Shown: positions 9,301 to 16,509 of the stretch, piece after piece
How positions within the stretch are numbered: the stretch's first letter is position 1
Layout of the letters: every line of letters starts with the position of its first letter
NCBI RefSeq assembly: GCF_040957575.1
Contig: NZ_CP162602.1
Coordinates: 810,896 to 874,895, forward strand
Direction of reading: 5' to 3'
DNA length: 64,000 nucleotides
DNA from: Vibrio sp. HB236076
GTDB taxonomy: Bacteria; Pseudomonadota; Gammaproteobacteria; Enterobacterales; Vibrionaceae
The notes under the pieces: generated by a model
Databases searched by the model: none
What the model saw: the letters and a program-made list of their open reading frames with translations, nothing else
Told to the model about the DNA's origin: nothing
Made by a program: the position numbers and the translations under genes

Positions 9301-9481
9301 GACGGTTCTCACAGTCATTATCGGCTTAATCCCAATTATGCAGGGTTCCGGAACGGGCTCCGAAGTTATGCAACGTATCGCTGCACCTATGATTGGGGGG
9401 ATGGCCTCGGCGATCATACTCACCCTGCTGGTTCTGCCAGCAATTTTTAAACTCTGGAAACAGTACGAAGTTAACTCGTAA
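6359..9481 (+). CDS. cusA: CusA-like heavy-metal RND efflux pump
   Basis: The inner-membrane proton-driven RND transporter of the exporter, 1040 residues, the usual CusA/CzcA length. The heavy-metal RND signature GGIAIAIGAMVDGAIVMIEN is present with D405 in the proton-relay position. The three methionines that bind Cu(I)/Ag(I) in Escherichia CusA (573, 623, 672) have counterparts here at M566 (LMYMPTT), M616 (PLTMIET) and M665 (RIDMLSTG), with the same 50 and 49 residue spacing. This argues for Cu/Ag and not for Zn/Co/Cd. Its start overlaps the adaptor gene by 4 bp. A cupredoxin follows 64 bp downstream. Confidence 0.95.
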   Translation: MIPNIIRWSINNRFVVLILTLLLVFAGVFSIKNTPIDALPDLSDVQVIIKTSYPGQAPQVVEDQVTYPLTTAMLAVPGAETVRGYSFFGDSYVYIIFNDNTDIYWARSRVLEYLSQVLPNLPDNAKPTLGPDATGVGWVYSYVLQDKSGKHDLSELRSYQDWFLKYELQTVNGVSEVATVGGMVKQYQIHIDPAKLRAYDLTLQQVNEAIRLGNQETGASVIEVAEAEHMVRTTGYLSGIEDIKALPLKVTEKGTPLLLGDIADINLGPQMRRGISEFNGEGEAVGGVIVMRFGENASNVISNVKQKLVELKSSLPEGIEIVATYDRSTLINKAVDNLWEKLAEEFFVVAIVCALFLYHIRSSLVIALSLPVGIFSAFIIMYWQGINANIMSLGGIAIAIGAMVDGAIVMIENVHKHIERTPLTDKNRWQVIGKAAQEVGAPLFFSLLIITLSFVPVFALEGQEGKMFSPLAFTKTYAMAAAAGLSITLVPVLMGYLIRGKILPEHKNPINRFLISLYKPILNISLKYPKSIVLIALILMSSAYIPIAKMGSEFIPPLDEGDLMYMPTTYPGISIGKARELLQQTNKLIKTVPEVKTVWGKVGRAESATDPAPLTMIETVIQLKPKEEWREGITTDSLRQEFDNLIQFPGLTNAWVMPIKTRIDMLSTGIKTPIGIKIAGPDLKVIESIGAKIEPILDTIEGTASVYAERVAGGRYVTIDIKRKEAARYGLSITQIQQVISTSIGGMNVGETTEGLERYPINIRYPQTYRDSVEKLKNLPLVTPSGAHIALADVAEVRFEDGPPMIKTENARPNGWVFVDISGRDLGSYVAQAKQSVSEQLILPAGYSLAWSGQYEYMERAKARLSIVTPVTIAIIMLLLYFSFRRVGEVMIIMLTLPLAMVGGLWLMDYLNYNFSIAVGVGFIALSGVAVEIGVIMLVYLNQAWHYRKLDLKENKKPLTSQDLQESIIEGAGLRVRPIMMTVLTVIIGLIPIMQGSGTGSEVMQRIAAPMIGGMASAIILTLLVLPAIFKLWKQYEVNS

Positions 9482-9545
9482 ACACACTCAAGATCTCCTA
9501 CTTTCACAAAGGGCTATATTAATGAAAACGCAACTGAGGTTTATT

Positions 9546-10046
9546 ATGAAAAAGACAATCAGCACTCTGGTATTAATTCTACTTTCTGGCAGTGTCATTG
9601 CAGATGAGCAACACAACCACTCTGAAATGGGCGATATAAAAATGGATCATTCTAACATGGCGATGGAAGGTATGTCTGATGTCGGTATGTCTGCAAAAGG
9701 TTCCAAACCAGATAAAGTGGTTTATGTACTCTTATCTGATGATATGACTATTCGCTTCAAGCAAGAGATCACAATTGAGCCAAATGATGTCGTACAGTTT
9801 GTAGTGATGAACTCGGGTAACATTGACCATGAATTTTCTATAGGGAGCCCTGCAGAACAAGTTAAGCATCGAAAGATGATGAAAAGTATGGGAAATCACG
9901 ATCACGACACCGGTAGTAGTGTGACAGTGAAACCAGGCAAAGCAAAACAACTGCTGTGGCACTTCCATGGCGACAACAACATCGAATTTTCATGTAATAT
10001 CCCAGGTCATGCAGAAGCAGGAATGGTTAAAACCATAAAAATTTAA
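9546..10046 (+). CDS. Periplasmic cupredoxin-family copper-binding protein
   Basis: A 166-residue exported blue-copper-fold protein. The signal peptide is MKKTISTLVLILLSGSVIA. A Met/His-rich linker follows (HNHSEMGDIKMDHSNMAMEGM), then a plastocyanin/azurin-like domain. The type 1 copper ligands can be assigned as H95 (IDHEF), C150, H155 and M160 (SCNIPGHAEAGM). The Met/His-rich linker could hold additional Cu(I). ATG 9546 is preferred to ATG 9522 because GAGG lies 6 nt upstream and the shorter form has the better signal peptide. It probably works with CusCBA as a periplasmic copper chaperone or sink (inference from context). Confidence 0.88.
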   Translation: MKKTISTLVLILLSGSVIADEQHNHSEMGDIKMDHSNMAMEGMSDVGMSAKGSKPDKVVYVLLSDDMTIRFKQEITIEPNDVVQFVVMNSGNIDHEFSIGSPAEQVKHRKMMKSMGNHDHDTGSSVTVKPGKAKQLLWHFHGDNNIEFSCNIPGHAEAGMVKTIKI

Positions 10047-10124
10047 ACACATCCAAGAAGCTATAATGTAAAGGCTGTGATTTCATTTATGAAACACGAG
10101 CCCCTTAGCAACTTAGTCGTCAAA

Positions 10125-10144
10125 CCTCGCCCAAATGGGCGGGG
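10125..10144 (+). terminator. Hairpin after the copper operon
   Basis: CCTCGCCC (10125-10132) pairs with GGGCGGGG (10137-10144) around an AAAT loop, giving eight pairs including one G-U. No T-tract follows, so rho-independent termination is uncertain. The position about 80 bp past the cupredoxin fits a transcript end. Confidence 0.4.
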
Positions 10145-10227
10145 TATAAGACGTCAATTTCGATAACCTATTGTACCAATCTGACTAAATCACAGATTAA
10201 AAACTCGATAGCGTTGGTCAAAAATAA

Positions 10228-10525
10228 CGGGACACTCACCAATTTCCACCGATCAATTTCATGCGTGTCCCGCACTCTGTGCCTTTCCTAGACTGTCCTA
10301 CACTGTCTTATACTGTGTTTCACTGCCTTCAATTTTTTACCTTGCCACTTGAAGCGCAGCGATCTTGAAACGAAGTGATCTTGCCTCTGTCTTTTACTGT
10401 GTTTGACTGTCTTACACTGTGTATAACTGTCCTTCACTTTTTACCTTGCCACTTGCAGCGCAGCGATCTTGCAGCGAAGTGATCTTGCCCCTGTCTATTA
10501 CTGTTTCACACTGTTCTAGACTGAC
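10228..10525 (+). repeat. Composite repeat copy D, with the array-block unit duplicated
   Basis: The head arms are CGGGACAC (10228-10235) and GTGTCCCG (10265-10272). Decamers fall at 10292, 10302, 10312 and 10322. A first conserved block (about 10335-10390) is followed by decamers at 10396, 10406, 10416, 10426 and 10436. A second block (about 10441-10494) is followed by units at 10500, 10510 and 10520. It is the longest copy. Its last units run into the 3' end of the next minus-strand gene. Confidence 0.88.
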
Positions 10526-11456
10526 TTAACTGCTTACCATAATCCTCAATTTTCTCTCGCCAAGCCAACTTCGCCAGCCAATCGGATGGCAACCCCTCAA
10601 GGGAATAAAACGCCCCCGCTAATTGACCATAAATGGCGGCTGTTGTATCGGCATCATCACCTAAATTAGCCGCCAACAGCGCCCCTTCAGCAAAATTATC
10701 ACTGTGAGCAAAACACCAAAGTGCCGCCTCTAACGCATCGACCACAAAACCAGTCCCATTAATCTCATCGCGCGATTTAGTCACAAACGCTCCTGAGACC
10801 AGAGGGAAAAAATCCTCATGAACATGGGAAAATTGTGCCTCAAGAGAAGCGAACAAAACCGCCTTATCGCGCTCACCATGAAACACCTTATCCATTAAAT
10901 GTGCCATTATTTGACACCCTTGGATCGCTCTTTGCTCAGCGTGGGTCACCACCGAACTTGCTTCTGCCATGGCGAATAAGGTCTCTTTGCTCACCCCTTT
11001 CACGGTTGAAAAGAAAACCGCCACGGGTGCCAAACGCATCAAACTGCCATTGCCCGCAGTATAAGACTCCTCAATACCGGCATTAGGGTCGCCAATATCA
11101 AGGTAACGATTTATCGCGCTGCTCACGGTATTACCAATATCAAAACAATAGCCTTTGACTGAATTTTCCCCTTCTTCGCGCCAACGAAGGTAACGCTCGA
11201 TTTGATCTTGAGCATCGTGATCACCAACGGCCAGTAAACTCTCGGCCAAACACAGCGCCATCGAAGTATCATCGGTCCACTCACCCGCATTGAGACGAAA
11301 CGGGCCGCCACCGACCATATCGGTTAGCGGCACGTAACTGTCTTTGCTCTTAAATTCCAATGTTGTCCCTAAGGCATCACCGAGCGCTAAGCCCAGCATT
11401 GCCCCTTTAGAGCGCGAAACAAAAGACGCATTAGAAGCCATTTTGTTGTTATCCAT
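10506..11456 (-). CDS. ADP-ribosylglycohydrolase family protein
   Basis: A 316-residue hydrolase of the DraG/ARH fold, which removes ADP-ribose from proteins or related small molecules using two Mg ions. The three metal-site segments are visible: LGLALGDALG at 21-30, GEWTDDTS at 58-65 (T61, D62, D63) and GDDADTTAA at 266-274 (D268, D270, T271). The start ATG 11456 has GGGG about 7 nt upstream. The final codons, encoding about QSRTV plus the stop, are made of decamer-repeat sequence from copy D, so the element supplies the C-terminus. No ADP-ribosyltransferase gene is next to it, so its target is unknown. Repeat copies on both sides make it look like cargo. Confidence 0.9.
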   Translation of the reverse strand: MDNNKMASNASFVSRSKGAMLGLALGDALGTTLEFKSKDSYVPLTDMVGGGPFRLNAGEWTDDTSMALCLAESLLAVGDHDAQDQIERYLRWREEGENSVKGYCFDIGNTVSSAINRYLDIGDPNAGIEESYTAGNGSLMRLAPVAVFFSTVKGVSKETLFAMAEASSVVTHAEQRAIQGCQIMAHLMDKVFHGERDKAVLFASLEAQFSHVHEDFFPLVSGAFVTKSRDEINGTGFVVDALEAALWCFAHSDNFAEGALLAANLGDDADTTAAIYGQLAGAFYSLEGLPSDWLAKLAWREKIEDYGKQLSQSRTV

Positions 11457-11499
11457 TTCGTTACCCCGTCACCATGTTGACTGCTGTACACCATTTACA

Positions 11500-11651
11500 G
11501 GACACTCACCTATTTCCATCGCTCAATTTCATGCGTGTCCCGCTGTGTTTACCTGTCTTATACTGTGTCACACTGTTCTAGACTGTCCTTCACTGTCTGT
11601 TCCTTGCCACTTGCAGCGCAGCGATCTTGAAACGAAGTGATCTTGCCCCTG
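11500..11651 (+). repeat. Composite repeat copy E (tandem partner of F)
   Basis: The head arms are GGACAC (11500-11505) and GTGTCC (11535-11540). Decamers lie at 11562, 11572, 11582 and 11592. The conserved block ends with CTTGCCCCTG at about 11651. From the head to the block it matches copy F with only a handful of differences, mainly in the hairpin loop. Confidence 0.88.
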
Positions 11652-11666
11652 CTTTGTACAAAAATA

Positions 11667-11905
11667 GCGGGACACTCACCAATTTCCACCGCTCGATTTC
11701 ATGCGTGTCCCGCTGTGTTTACCTGTCTTACACTGTGTCACACTGTTCTAGACTGTCCTTCACTGTCTGTTCCTTGCCACTTGCAGCGCAGCGATCTTGA
11801 AACGAAGTGATCTTGCCCCTGTCTTTTACTGTGTTTGACTGTCTTGCACTGTGTCACACTGTCCTAGACTGTCCTAGACTCTCCTTCACTGTTCTTTGAG
11901 CGAAG
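11667..11905 (+). repeat. Composite repeat copy F (tandem partner of E)
   Basis: The head arms are GCGGGACAC (11667-11675) and GTGTCCCGC (11705-11713). Decamers lie at 11732, 11742, 11752 and 11762. The block follows, then a seven-unit array at 11828, 11838, 11848, 11858, 11868, 11878 and 11888. The array ends beside GAGCGAAGCGACC, 20 bp before the stop of the DUF1566 gene on the other strand. Confidence 0.88.
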
Positions 11906-11925
11906 CGACCTTGGTTTCCTTTCAA

Positions 11926-13140
11926 TCAATCTGCGTCTCTGACCAAGCGAACCCAGTTATCAATCGAAATATAATCCGACGCCATTTTCGACGCCAATTC
12001 ATAGTCACTCGGTTGACCCGCTTTGGGATCACTGCGCTGTGCCCCCGCGCCATGCCAATCATAATAAGTCGTCGCCTGTGAGTTTTTCTTACTCCACGCC
12101 TGAGCGAACGACACGTAATCTGCAGTCCACTTAAAATCCCCTTGCGTGGTACTGGTCCAAAAATAATAACTGTCTTTTGGCGAGTTAAATTGCTTTAACG
12201 TGGTATTAAAATACGCTGTATTAATGGCTGGGAATTGCGTTTTTTGGTAATCCACTAAGCTTTGTAACTCTTTGGCATTAGGGACGCGCCAATCATTGTG
12301 GCCAGCTAACTTTGATTGCTTAGCGTACTCGAGCGCCTCGACCCAATTCATTCGTTTGCCACTGTCGTCTTTTGCCCACATCAAATGGGTGGACGTATCG
12401 GTGACCGTGCCATCTTGGTTATCCACGTAATGCATGTCATACAGTGTTGTGCTGCCGCGCACTGCTCGCACAAAACAGCCCGGGACAAACATATTATCAG
12501 CGCGAGTAATTTCTGTGCCGTCATAAAATAGACCGGTTTCATACGACTTAATATGGCCATCCGAGAAGTTAAAGCCAAAAGCCCCCAGCAAACCGCCGTG
12601 CTTAGAAAAATTTTGAATCGCCTCTTTGACATACACGGTACTGGACCAAAATTGCCCCGCGAAAGCTAAATGACGATCGTATTGATAATCAAAGTAATCG
12701 GTGTCGATATAAGGTTTACTGACCCCATCATCCCCGGGTTTGATTAATTGGCCCTCCATGTCCGCAAGCGAATACAACTCTTTGATGGTCGGAATGCGCC
12801 AATCGTCGTAACCGGCCAGCGTCATATTCTCGACATGTCGCTTGGCCTGCTTTAAAGTACGACGCGTGAAGTCATGAGCTTTTTGCCACATCAATCCGGT
12901 GTTTAAATCGGTGACTGTGCCATCGCCATTATCTCGATAGCGCAAACCATGTCCGGGGTGAGAGGCATCCTGCCCGGTATAAACACTTGAAGATGATACC
13001 GCCAGCACCTTGCCTTGTGTATCGTAGTGTTGACGTTGCCCAGTCCCCGGTAGCACAGGTAAAAACGTGTCACCTAAGGCCGGCTGAGTGCTCATCAGTG
13101 CTGCCGTCATCAGCGATAAAGTGGTGATAGAATGATTCAT
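11926..13140 (-). CDS. Exported protein with two DUF1566 (Lcl C-terminal-like) domains
   Basis: A protein of about 404 residues with a signal peptide (MNHSITTLSLMTAALM, then STQPALGDT). Two copies of the DUF1566 pattern are visible. The first runs from NGDGTVTDLNTGLMWQK to DDWRIPTIKELYSLAD, the second from NQDGTVTDTSTHLMWAK to NDWRVPNAKELQSLVD. The repeated D-G-T-V-T-D, G-L-M-W and W-R-[IV]-P-x-x-K-E-L motifs define the family, which is found in surface and exported proteins and lacks a settled biochemical role. The frame stays open upstream to 13224, but ATG 13140 starts the signal peptide. It is divergent from the membrane AraC gene, whose product may control it (inference from context). 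Confidence 0.85.
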   Translation of the reverse strand: MNHSITTLSLMTAALMSTQPALGDTFLPVLPGTGQRQHYDTQGKVLAVSSSSVYTGQDASHPGHGLRYRDNGDGTVTDLNTGLMWQKAHDFTRRTLKQAKRHVENMTLAGYDDWRIPTIKELYSLADMEGQLIKPGDDGVSKPYIDTDYFDYQYDRHLAFAGQFWSSTVYVKEAIQNFSKHGGLLGAFGFNFSDGHIKSYETGLFYDGTEITRADNMFVPGCFVRAVRGSTTLYDMHYVDNQDGTVTDTSTHLMWAKDDSGKRMNWVEALEYAKQSKLAGHNDWRVPNAKELQSLVDYQKTQFPAINTAYFNTTLKQFNSPKDSYYFWTSTTQGDFKWTADYVSFAQAWSKKNSQATTYYDWHGAGAQRSDPKAGQPSDYELASKMASDYISIDNWVRLVRDAD

Positions 13141-13263
13141 ATGGATTCTGCCTAAATAAGGAACATGCCAGAACACATTAATTGAACCAAGCACCACTGG
13201 CGTCCCAATGGCGGTGAATGGCACCTAAAAAAATATCAATTTAGCTTTTTAGAAGGACTTACC

Positions 13264-14499
13264 TTGAGTGGTTTTGAAACATTAAATTGGGAAATCAGCC
13301 TGTTGGGTCTTGCTTGGGCGAGCATGGCCATGATCACTTTCGCCATTCAAAGGCCACCAACACACGCGCAGAAAATTCTGTTTCCTTGGCTCATCGTCTT
13401 GTCGTTGCCTTTGATCCATTCCGGGCTAGAATTCCACCATATCGACATCGGACGCTTTTTCTATTTTACCAATCCAACACTGAATTTGTTGCATGGTCCA
13501 TTGTTATTGCTTTATTTACGCGCTTTAACGCAAACCTCACCGCCACGCCTTACCACTTACGCTGCCCATTTGCTGCCAACCTTGGTTTTTTATGCCATGT
13601 ATCTACTCATGAGCCACCCAAGTATTATGCGCCCAGCGCCACAGTTTGACACTCAAGCCATGTTAACCTTCACGGCCAACCCATTCGACCCTTGGTTTTT
13701 ACCGATAATGAAGCACTTTGGCCTGATCAACGCGCTGATATTTTTGGCGTACTCAGTCAGCGCACTGATGGTTTTACACAAGCACCAACAGACGATTTTA
13801 GACTACTTTGCCAAACTGTCATGGTCACGGCGTTTAGCGTGGGTCTATAGCTTACCGGCCACGCTTGGGTTACTGTCGGTGATCAACCTCCTTTATAACC
13901 TCCAAGACCCCGTCCCCGATACCCTGCCTGTGGTCCGTGTACAATTATTGTCGTTTGTGTTTTTTATCGGACTTCTCACCGTATTTGGGGCGCGTCAGCA
14001 ACCTGTTTTTTCCACGCATTCACTGGGTGACCCTACTGCAGCCACTTTCAAGGCGACTCATCAGCAACGCCACGACAACCCTACCCGCCAAACGCCACAC
14101 CATCCTACCATTGCGCCACAAGCACGTGCTATCGTAGCGCACTTACAGCGCACTCAAGCCTTCACCGACAGTGAGTTCTCTCTCTATCAACTGGCAGAGC
14201 AGCTCAACCTCCCTTATCGAGACGTATCGAGAACCATCAATCAAGGGCTAGGCAAAAACTTTTATCAATTGATCAACGAACTGCGCCTAAGCAAAGTGAA
14301 ATCCTTGCTCGAGTTAGGTGAGAAAGGCACCATCATGTCGGCTGCCATGGCGTGTGGTTTCAACTCAAAATCGAGTTTTAATCGCCAGTTTAAGCAGCGC
14401 TACGGTGTGACCCCGTCACAAGTACAACGACAAGCCAAATTCGACAATCAAGAGAAGGGTGACTCTGCAACTGAGGAAAAGGTCAGCCGGCTAAAATAA
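13264..14499 (+). CDS. Membrane-anchored AraC-family transcription regulator
   Basis: A 411-residue regulator with an N-terminal membrane part (about residues 5-240) containing roughly seven hydrophobic segments, a polar linker, and a C-terminal AraC/XylS DNA-binding domain (about 290-395). The second helix-turn-helix has the family signature (AMACGFNSKSSFNRQFKQRY then GVTPSQVQ). The start is TTG 13264, supported by AAGGA at 13253-13257 with 6-nt spacing. Membrane AraC proteins of this layout sense envelope or extracellular signals, but the ligand is unknown here. It lies head-to-head with the exported DUF1566 gene, 123 bp apart. Confidence 0.85.
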   Translation: MSGFETLNWEISLLGLAWASMAMITFAIQRPPTHAQKILFPWLIVLSLPLIHSGLEFHHIDIGRFFYFTNPTLNLLHGPLLLLYLRALTQTSPPRLTTYAAHLLPTLVFYAMYLLMSHPSIMRPAPQFDTQAMLTFTANPFDPWFLPIMKHFGLINALIFLAYSVSALMVLHKHQQTILDYFAKLSWSRRLAWVYSLPATLGLLSVINLLYNLQDPVPDTLPVVRVQLLSFVFFIGLLTVFGARQQPVFSTHSLGDPTAATFKATHQQRHDNPTRQTPHHPTIAPQARAIVAHLQRTQAFTDSEFSLYQLAEQLNLPYRDVSRTINQGLGKNFYQLINELRLSKVKSLLELGEKGTIMSAAMACGFNSKSSFNRQFKQRYGVTPSQVQRQAKFDNQEKGDSATEEKVSRLK

Positions 14500-14513
14500 G
14501 ACGCCGGCTTTCC
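14485..14513. terminator. Hairpin between the convergent araC-like and amylosucrase genes
   Basis: AGCCGGC (14485-14491) pairs with GCCGGCT (14503-14509), followed by TTCCTCT. The left arm overlaps the last codons of the AraC gene. It can serve that gene and, less clearly, the convergent amylosucrase gene. Confidence 0.5.
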
Positions 14514-14541
14514 TCTACTCCAAGTTAAAGCCTGGCGGACA

Positions 14542-16497
14542 TTACGCCAATTTTAGCCAATAAAATTGAAAACCACCCAACACCAGTGATTGCTCGTAAA
14601 GAGTTGGTGAGGTGCCCGTCCAAAGGTCGACCAATTGATGATGTACCACATACTGAGATTTGGTCATATCGTGTAAGGAAATGGTCTGCGGCTCGAGCGA
14701 CATATTGGCAATCACATACACCTTTTCTGATGGATTTTGCACATCGTAACGCACAAACCCAAACACGTTATCATTGTTGAGCTCGAGTAACTCGCGATTG
14801 TTGAAATCGGCAAACGACGGAGTGGCTTTGCGGATCTCAATCAACTTGCGGATATCTTGAAAAATACGTTGTTGTACCGTCCCCTCCTGGTGGCGGCGTT
14901 CAAGGTGTTGCCAATCAAAACGCGGCCTGTGCAACCAGCGAGAATCATGACTCTTTTGCTCGTCAGACTCAAAGGAATAATCGTTGAGCATCCCCACCTC
15001 ATCGCCGTAATAGAGCAAGGGAATACCGCCAAAGGACATGATCAGGCTGTGCAGCAAGGTAATGTGACGGCAACAATCGTCGACCCGTTGTGGATCGTCG
15101 GATGCCAGTGCCTGCTCTAACCCCACAAGCGAGGCTAAAGAGCCTGAAATTCGCGCATCACCGGTTTTGTCATTTTGACCAAAAATACGCCCAGTGGCAT
15201 CCGAGCTCGGATGTTGACCGGTAAAGTAATCGATGAGAAATTTGCGATGCCAATAAGCGTCATAACCAATGTGGTAAATGTCGTTGTCATCAAAACCAAA
15301 ACCGATGTCATCGTGACAACGCAAATAGTTAAGCCAAGTTGCTTGCTCGAGCTTGCCCGGTAAACTGCGGATCCCTTGACTGAGCAATTTGGCGTTTTTG
15401 GTCGCCACGGCATCCCAAATCAGCGCCATGTAGGTCGCGTTATAGGCAATTTCACACTCTTTGGCCACCACCGCATCTTCACCAAAATACTTGATGATTT
15501 CGGTGGGCGATACGATAGCTTCAGCGATAAACAGCAGTCCCGGCGACACAATCTGACAACAGTCTTTGAACAGTTGTAAAATCAAATGGGCTTCTTCTTC
15601 GTTTTGACATGCCGTGCCCATTTTTTTCCACAAAAAAGCCACCGCGTCGAGGCGCAAAATATCCACCCCTTGGTTGGCCCAGAACAAAATATTTTCCAAC
15701 ATTTCGATAAACACCGCCGGATTGGTGTAATTTAAGTCCCACTGATAGGAATTAAACACCGTCATCACCCATTTGTTCATCTGCTCATTATAGGTAAAAT
15801 TGCCGGGGTCTTGCTCGGGGAAAATATCCGGCATGGTGTGCTCGAACATGTCGGGAATGTCGCGATTATCAAACATGTAATAACAATCTTGATACTGCTT
15901 ATCACCGGCTTTGGCTTTCATCGCCCATTGGTGTTGATCGGACGTGTGATTAACCACCATGTCTAAAGCGATCAAGGTATCGGTTTGATTGCAATGATTG
16001 ATAATATTAAGCAGTTGCTCATTGGTGCCGACGCGTTCATCGACTTTGCGAAAATTACTCACCGCATAACCGCCATCACTTTTGCCAATTGGGCACTCCA
16101 TGATGGGTAAAATGTGAATAAAGTTGACCCCGAGTTCAGAAAAATAGTCGATTCGAGAGGTTAAGTCCTGTAAGTCTTTGGCAAAACCATCGGCGTATAA
16201 GGCCATCCCAACCCATTTTTGATCCAAAAACCACTGATGATTTTCTTCTCGCTCGCGATCTTTTTTGCGCAGCTCTGGGCTGCGTTCAATGTAATTGATG
16301 GTCAACACTTCAACTAGATGGCGCAAGTGGGGATAAAAATCATCGCGATTGCCGTACAAGCGTTCAAACAAACCGTGAATGGCGTAAAAGTTCGCCCCTA
16401 AGCGACTGTAGAAAAAACGCAGCTCTTTTTCGCCCAACTTAGGGGCCAGATCGTCAAAGATTTGATTGAGCAGCGTATGGGAGACGGGTTCATACAT
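14542..16497 (-). CDS. ams: Amylosucrase (GH13)
   Basis: A 651-residue transglucosidase that takes glucose from sucrose to extend alpha-1,4-glucan and releases fructose. The length and the long alpha-helical N-terminus are those of amylosucrase (Neisseria enzyme about 636 residues) and not of sucrose phosphorylase. The catalytic residues are the nucleophile D284 (DILRLDAVAF), acid/base E326 (FIAEAI) and D396 (RCHDDIGFGF). Further GH13 motifs are ALDMVVNHTS (177-186) and GGYAVSNFR. It is the last gene of the sps-spp-frk-ams operon, 12 bp after fructokinase, which would phosphorylate the fructose it releases. It is predicted to be cytoplasmic, with no signal peptide. Confidence 0.93.
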   Translation of the reverse strand: MYEPVSHTLLNQIFDDLAPKLGEKELRFFYSRLGANFYAIHGLFERLYGNRDDFYPHLRHLVEVLTINYIERSPELRKKDREREENHQWFLDQKWVGMALYADGFAKDLQDLTSRIDYFSELGVNFIHILPIMECPIGKSDGGYAVSNFRKVDERVGTNEQLLNIINHCNQTDTLIALDMVVNHTSDQHQWAMKAKAGDKQYQDCYYMFDNRDIPDMFEHTMPDIFPEQDPGNFTYNEQMNKWVMTVFNSYQWDLNYTNPAVFIEMLENILFWANQGVDILRLDAVAFLWKKMGTACQNEEEAHLILQLFKDCCQIVSPGLLFIAEAIVSPTEIIKYFGEDAVVAKECEIAYNATYMALIWDAVATKNAKLLSQGIRSLPGKLEQATWLNYLRCHDDIGFGFDDNDIYHIGYDAYWHRKFLIDYFTGQHPSSDATGRIFGQNDKTGDARISGSLASLVGLEQALASDDPQRVDDCCRHITLLHSLIMSFGGIPLLYYGDEVGMLNDYSFESDEQKSHDSRWLHRPRFDWQHLERRHQEGTVQQRIFQDIRKLIEIRKATPSFADFNNRELLELNNDNVFGFVRYDVQNPSEKVYVIANMSLEPQTISLHDMTKSQYVVHHQLVDLWTGTSPTLYEQSLVLGGFQFYWLKLA

Positions 16498-16509
16498 AGT
16501 TCACCTCCC

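Noticed and set aside
6359..9481. Zn/Co/Cd (CzcA) pump
   Set aside because: The three Cu/Ag-binding methionines are present at CusA spacing, and the adaptor and downstream genes are copper-binding types.
1..11905. Integron cassette array
   Set aside because: Solo genes between repeats suggest it, but no integrase is present and the repeats lack the attC core (GTTRRRY/RYYYAAC) and VCR-type sequence. Gene orientation is also mixed.
14542..16497. Sucrose phosphorylase or trehalose synthase
   Set aside because: The long helical N-terminus, 651-residue length and catalytic positions (D284, E326) are nearly in register with amylosucrase and do not fit the shorter phosphorylases.
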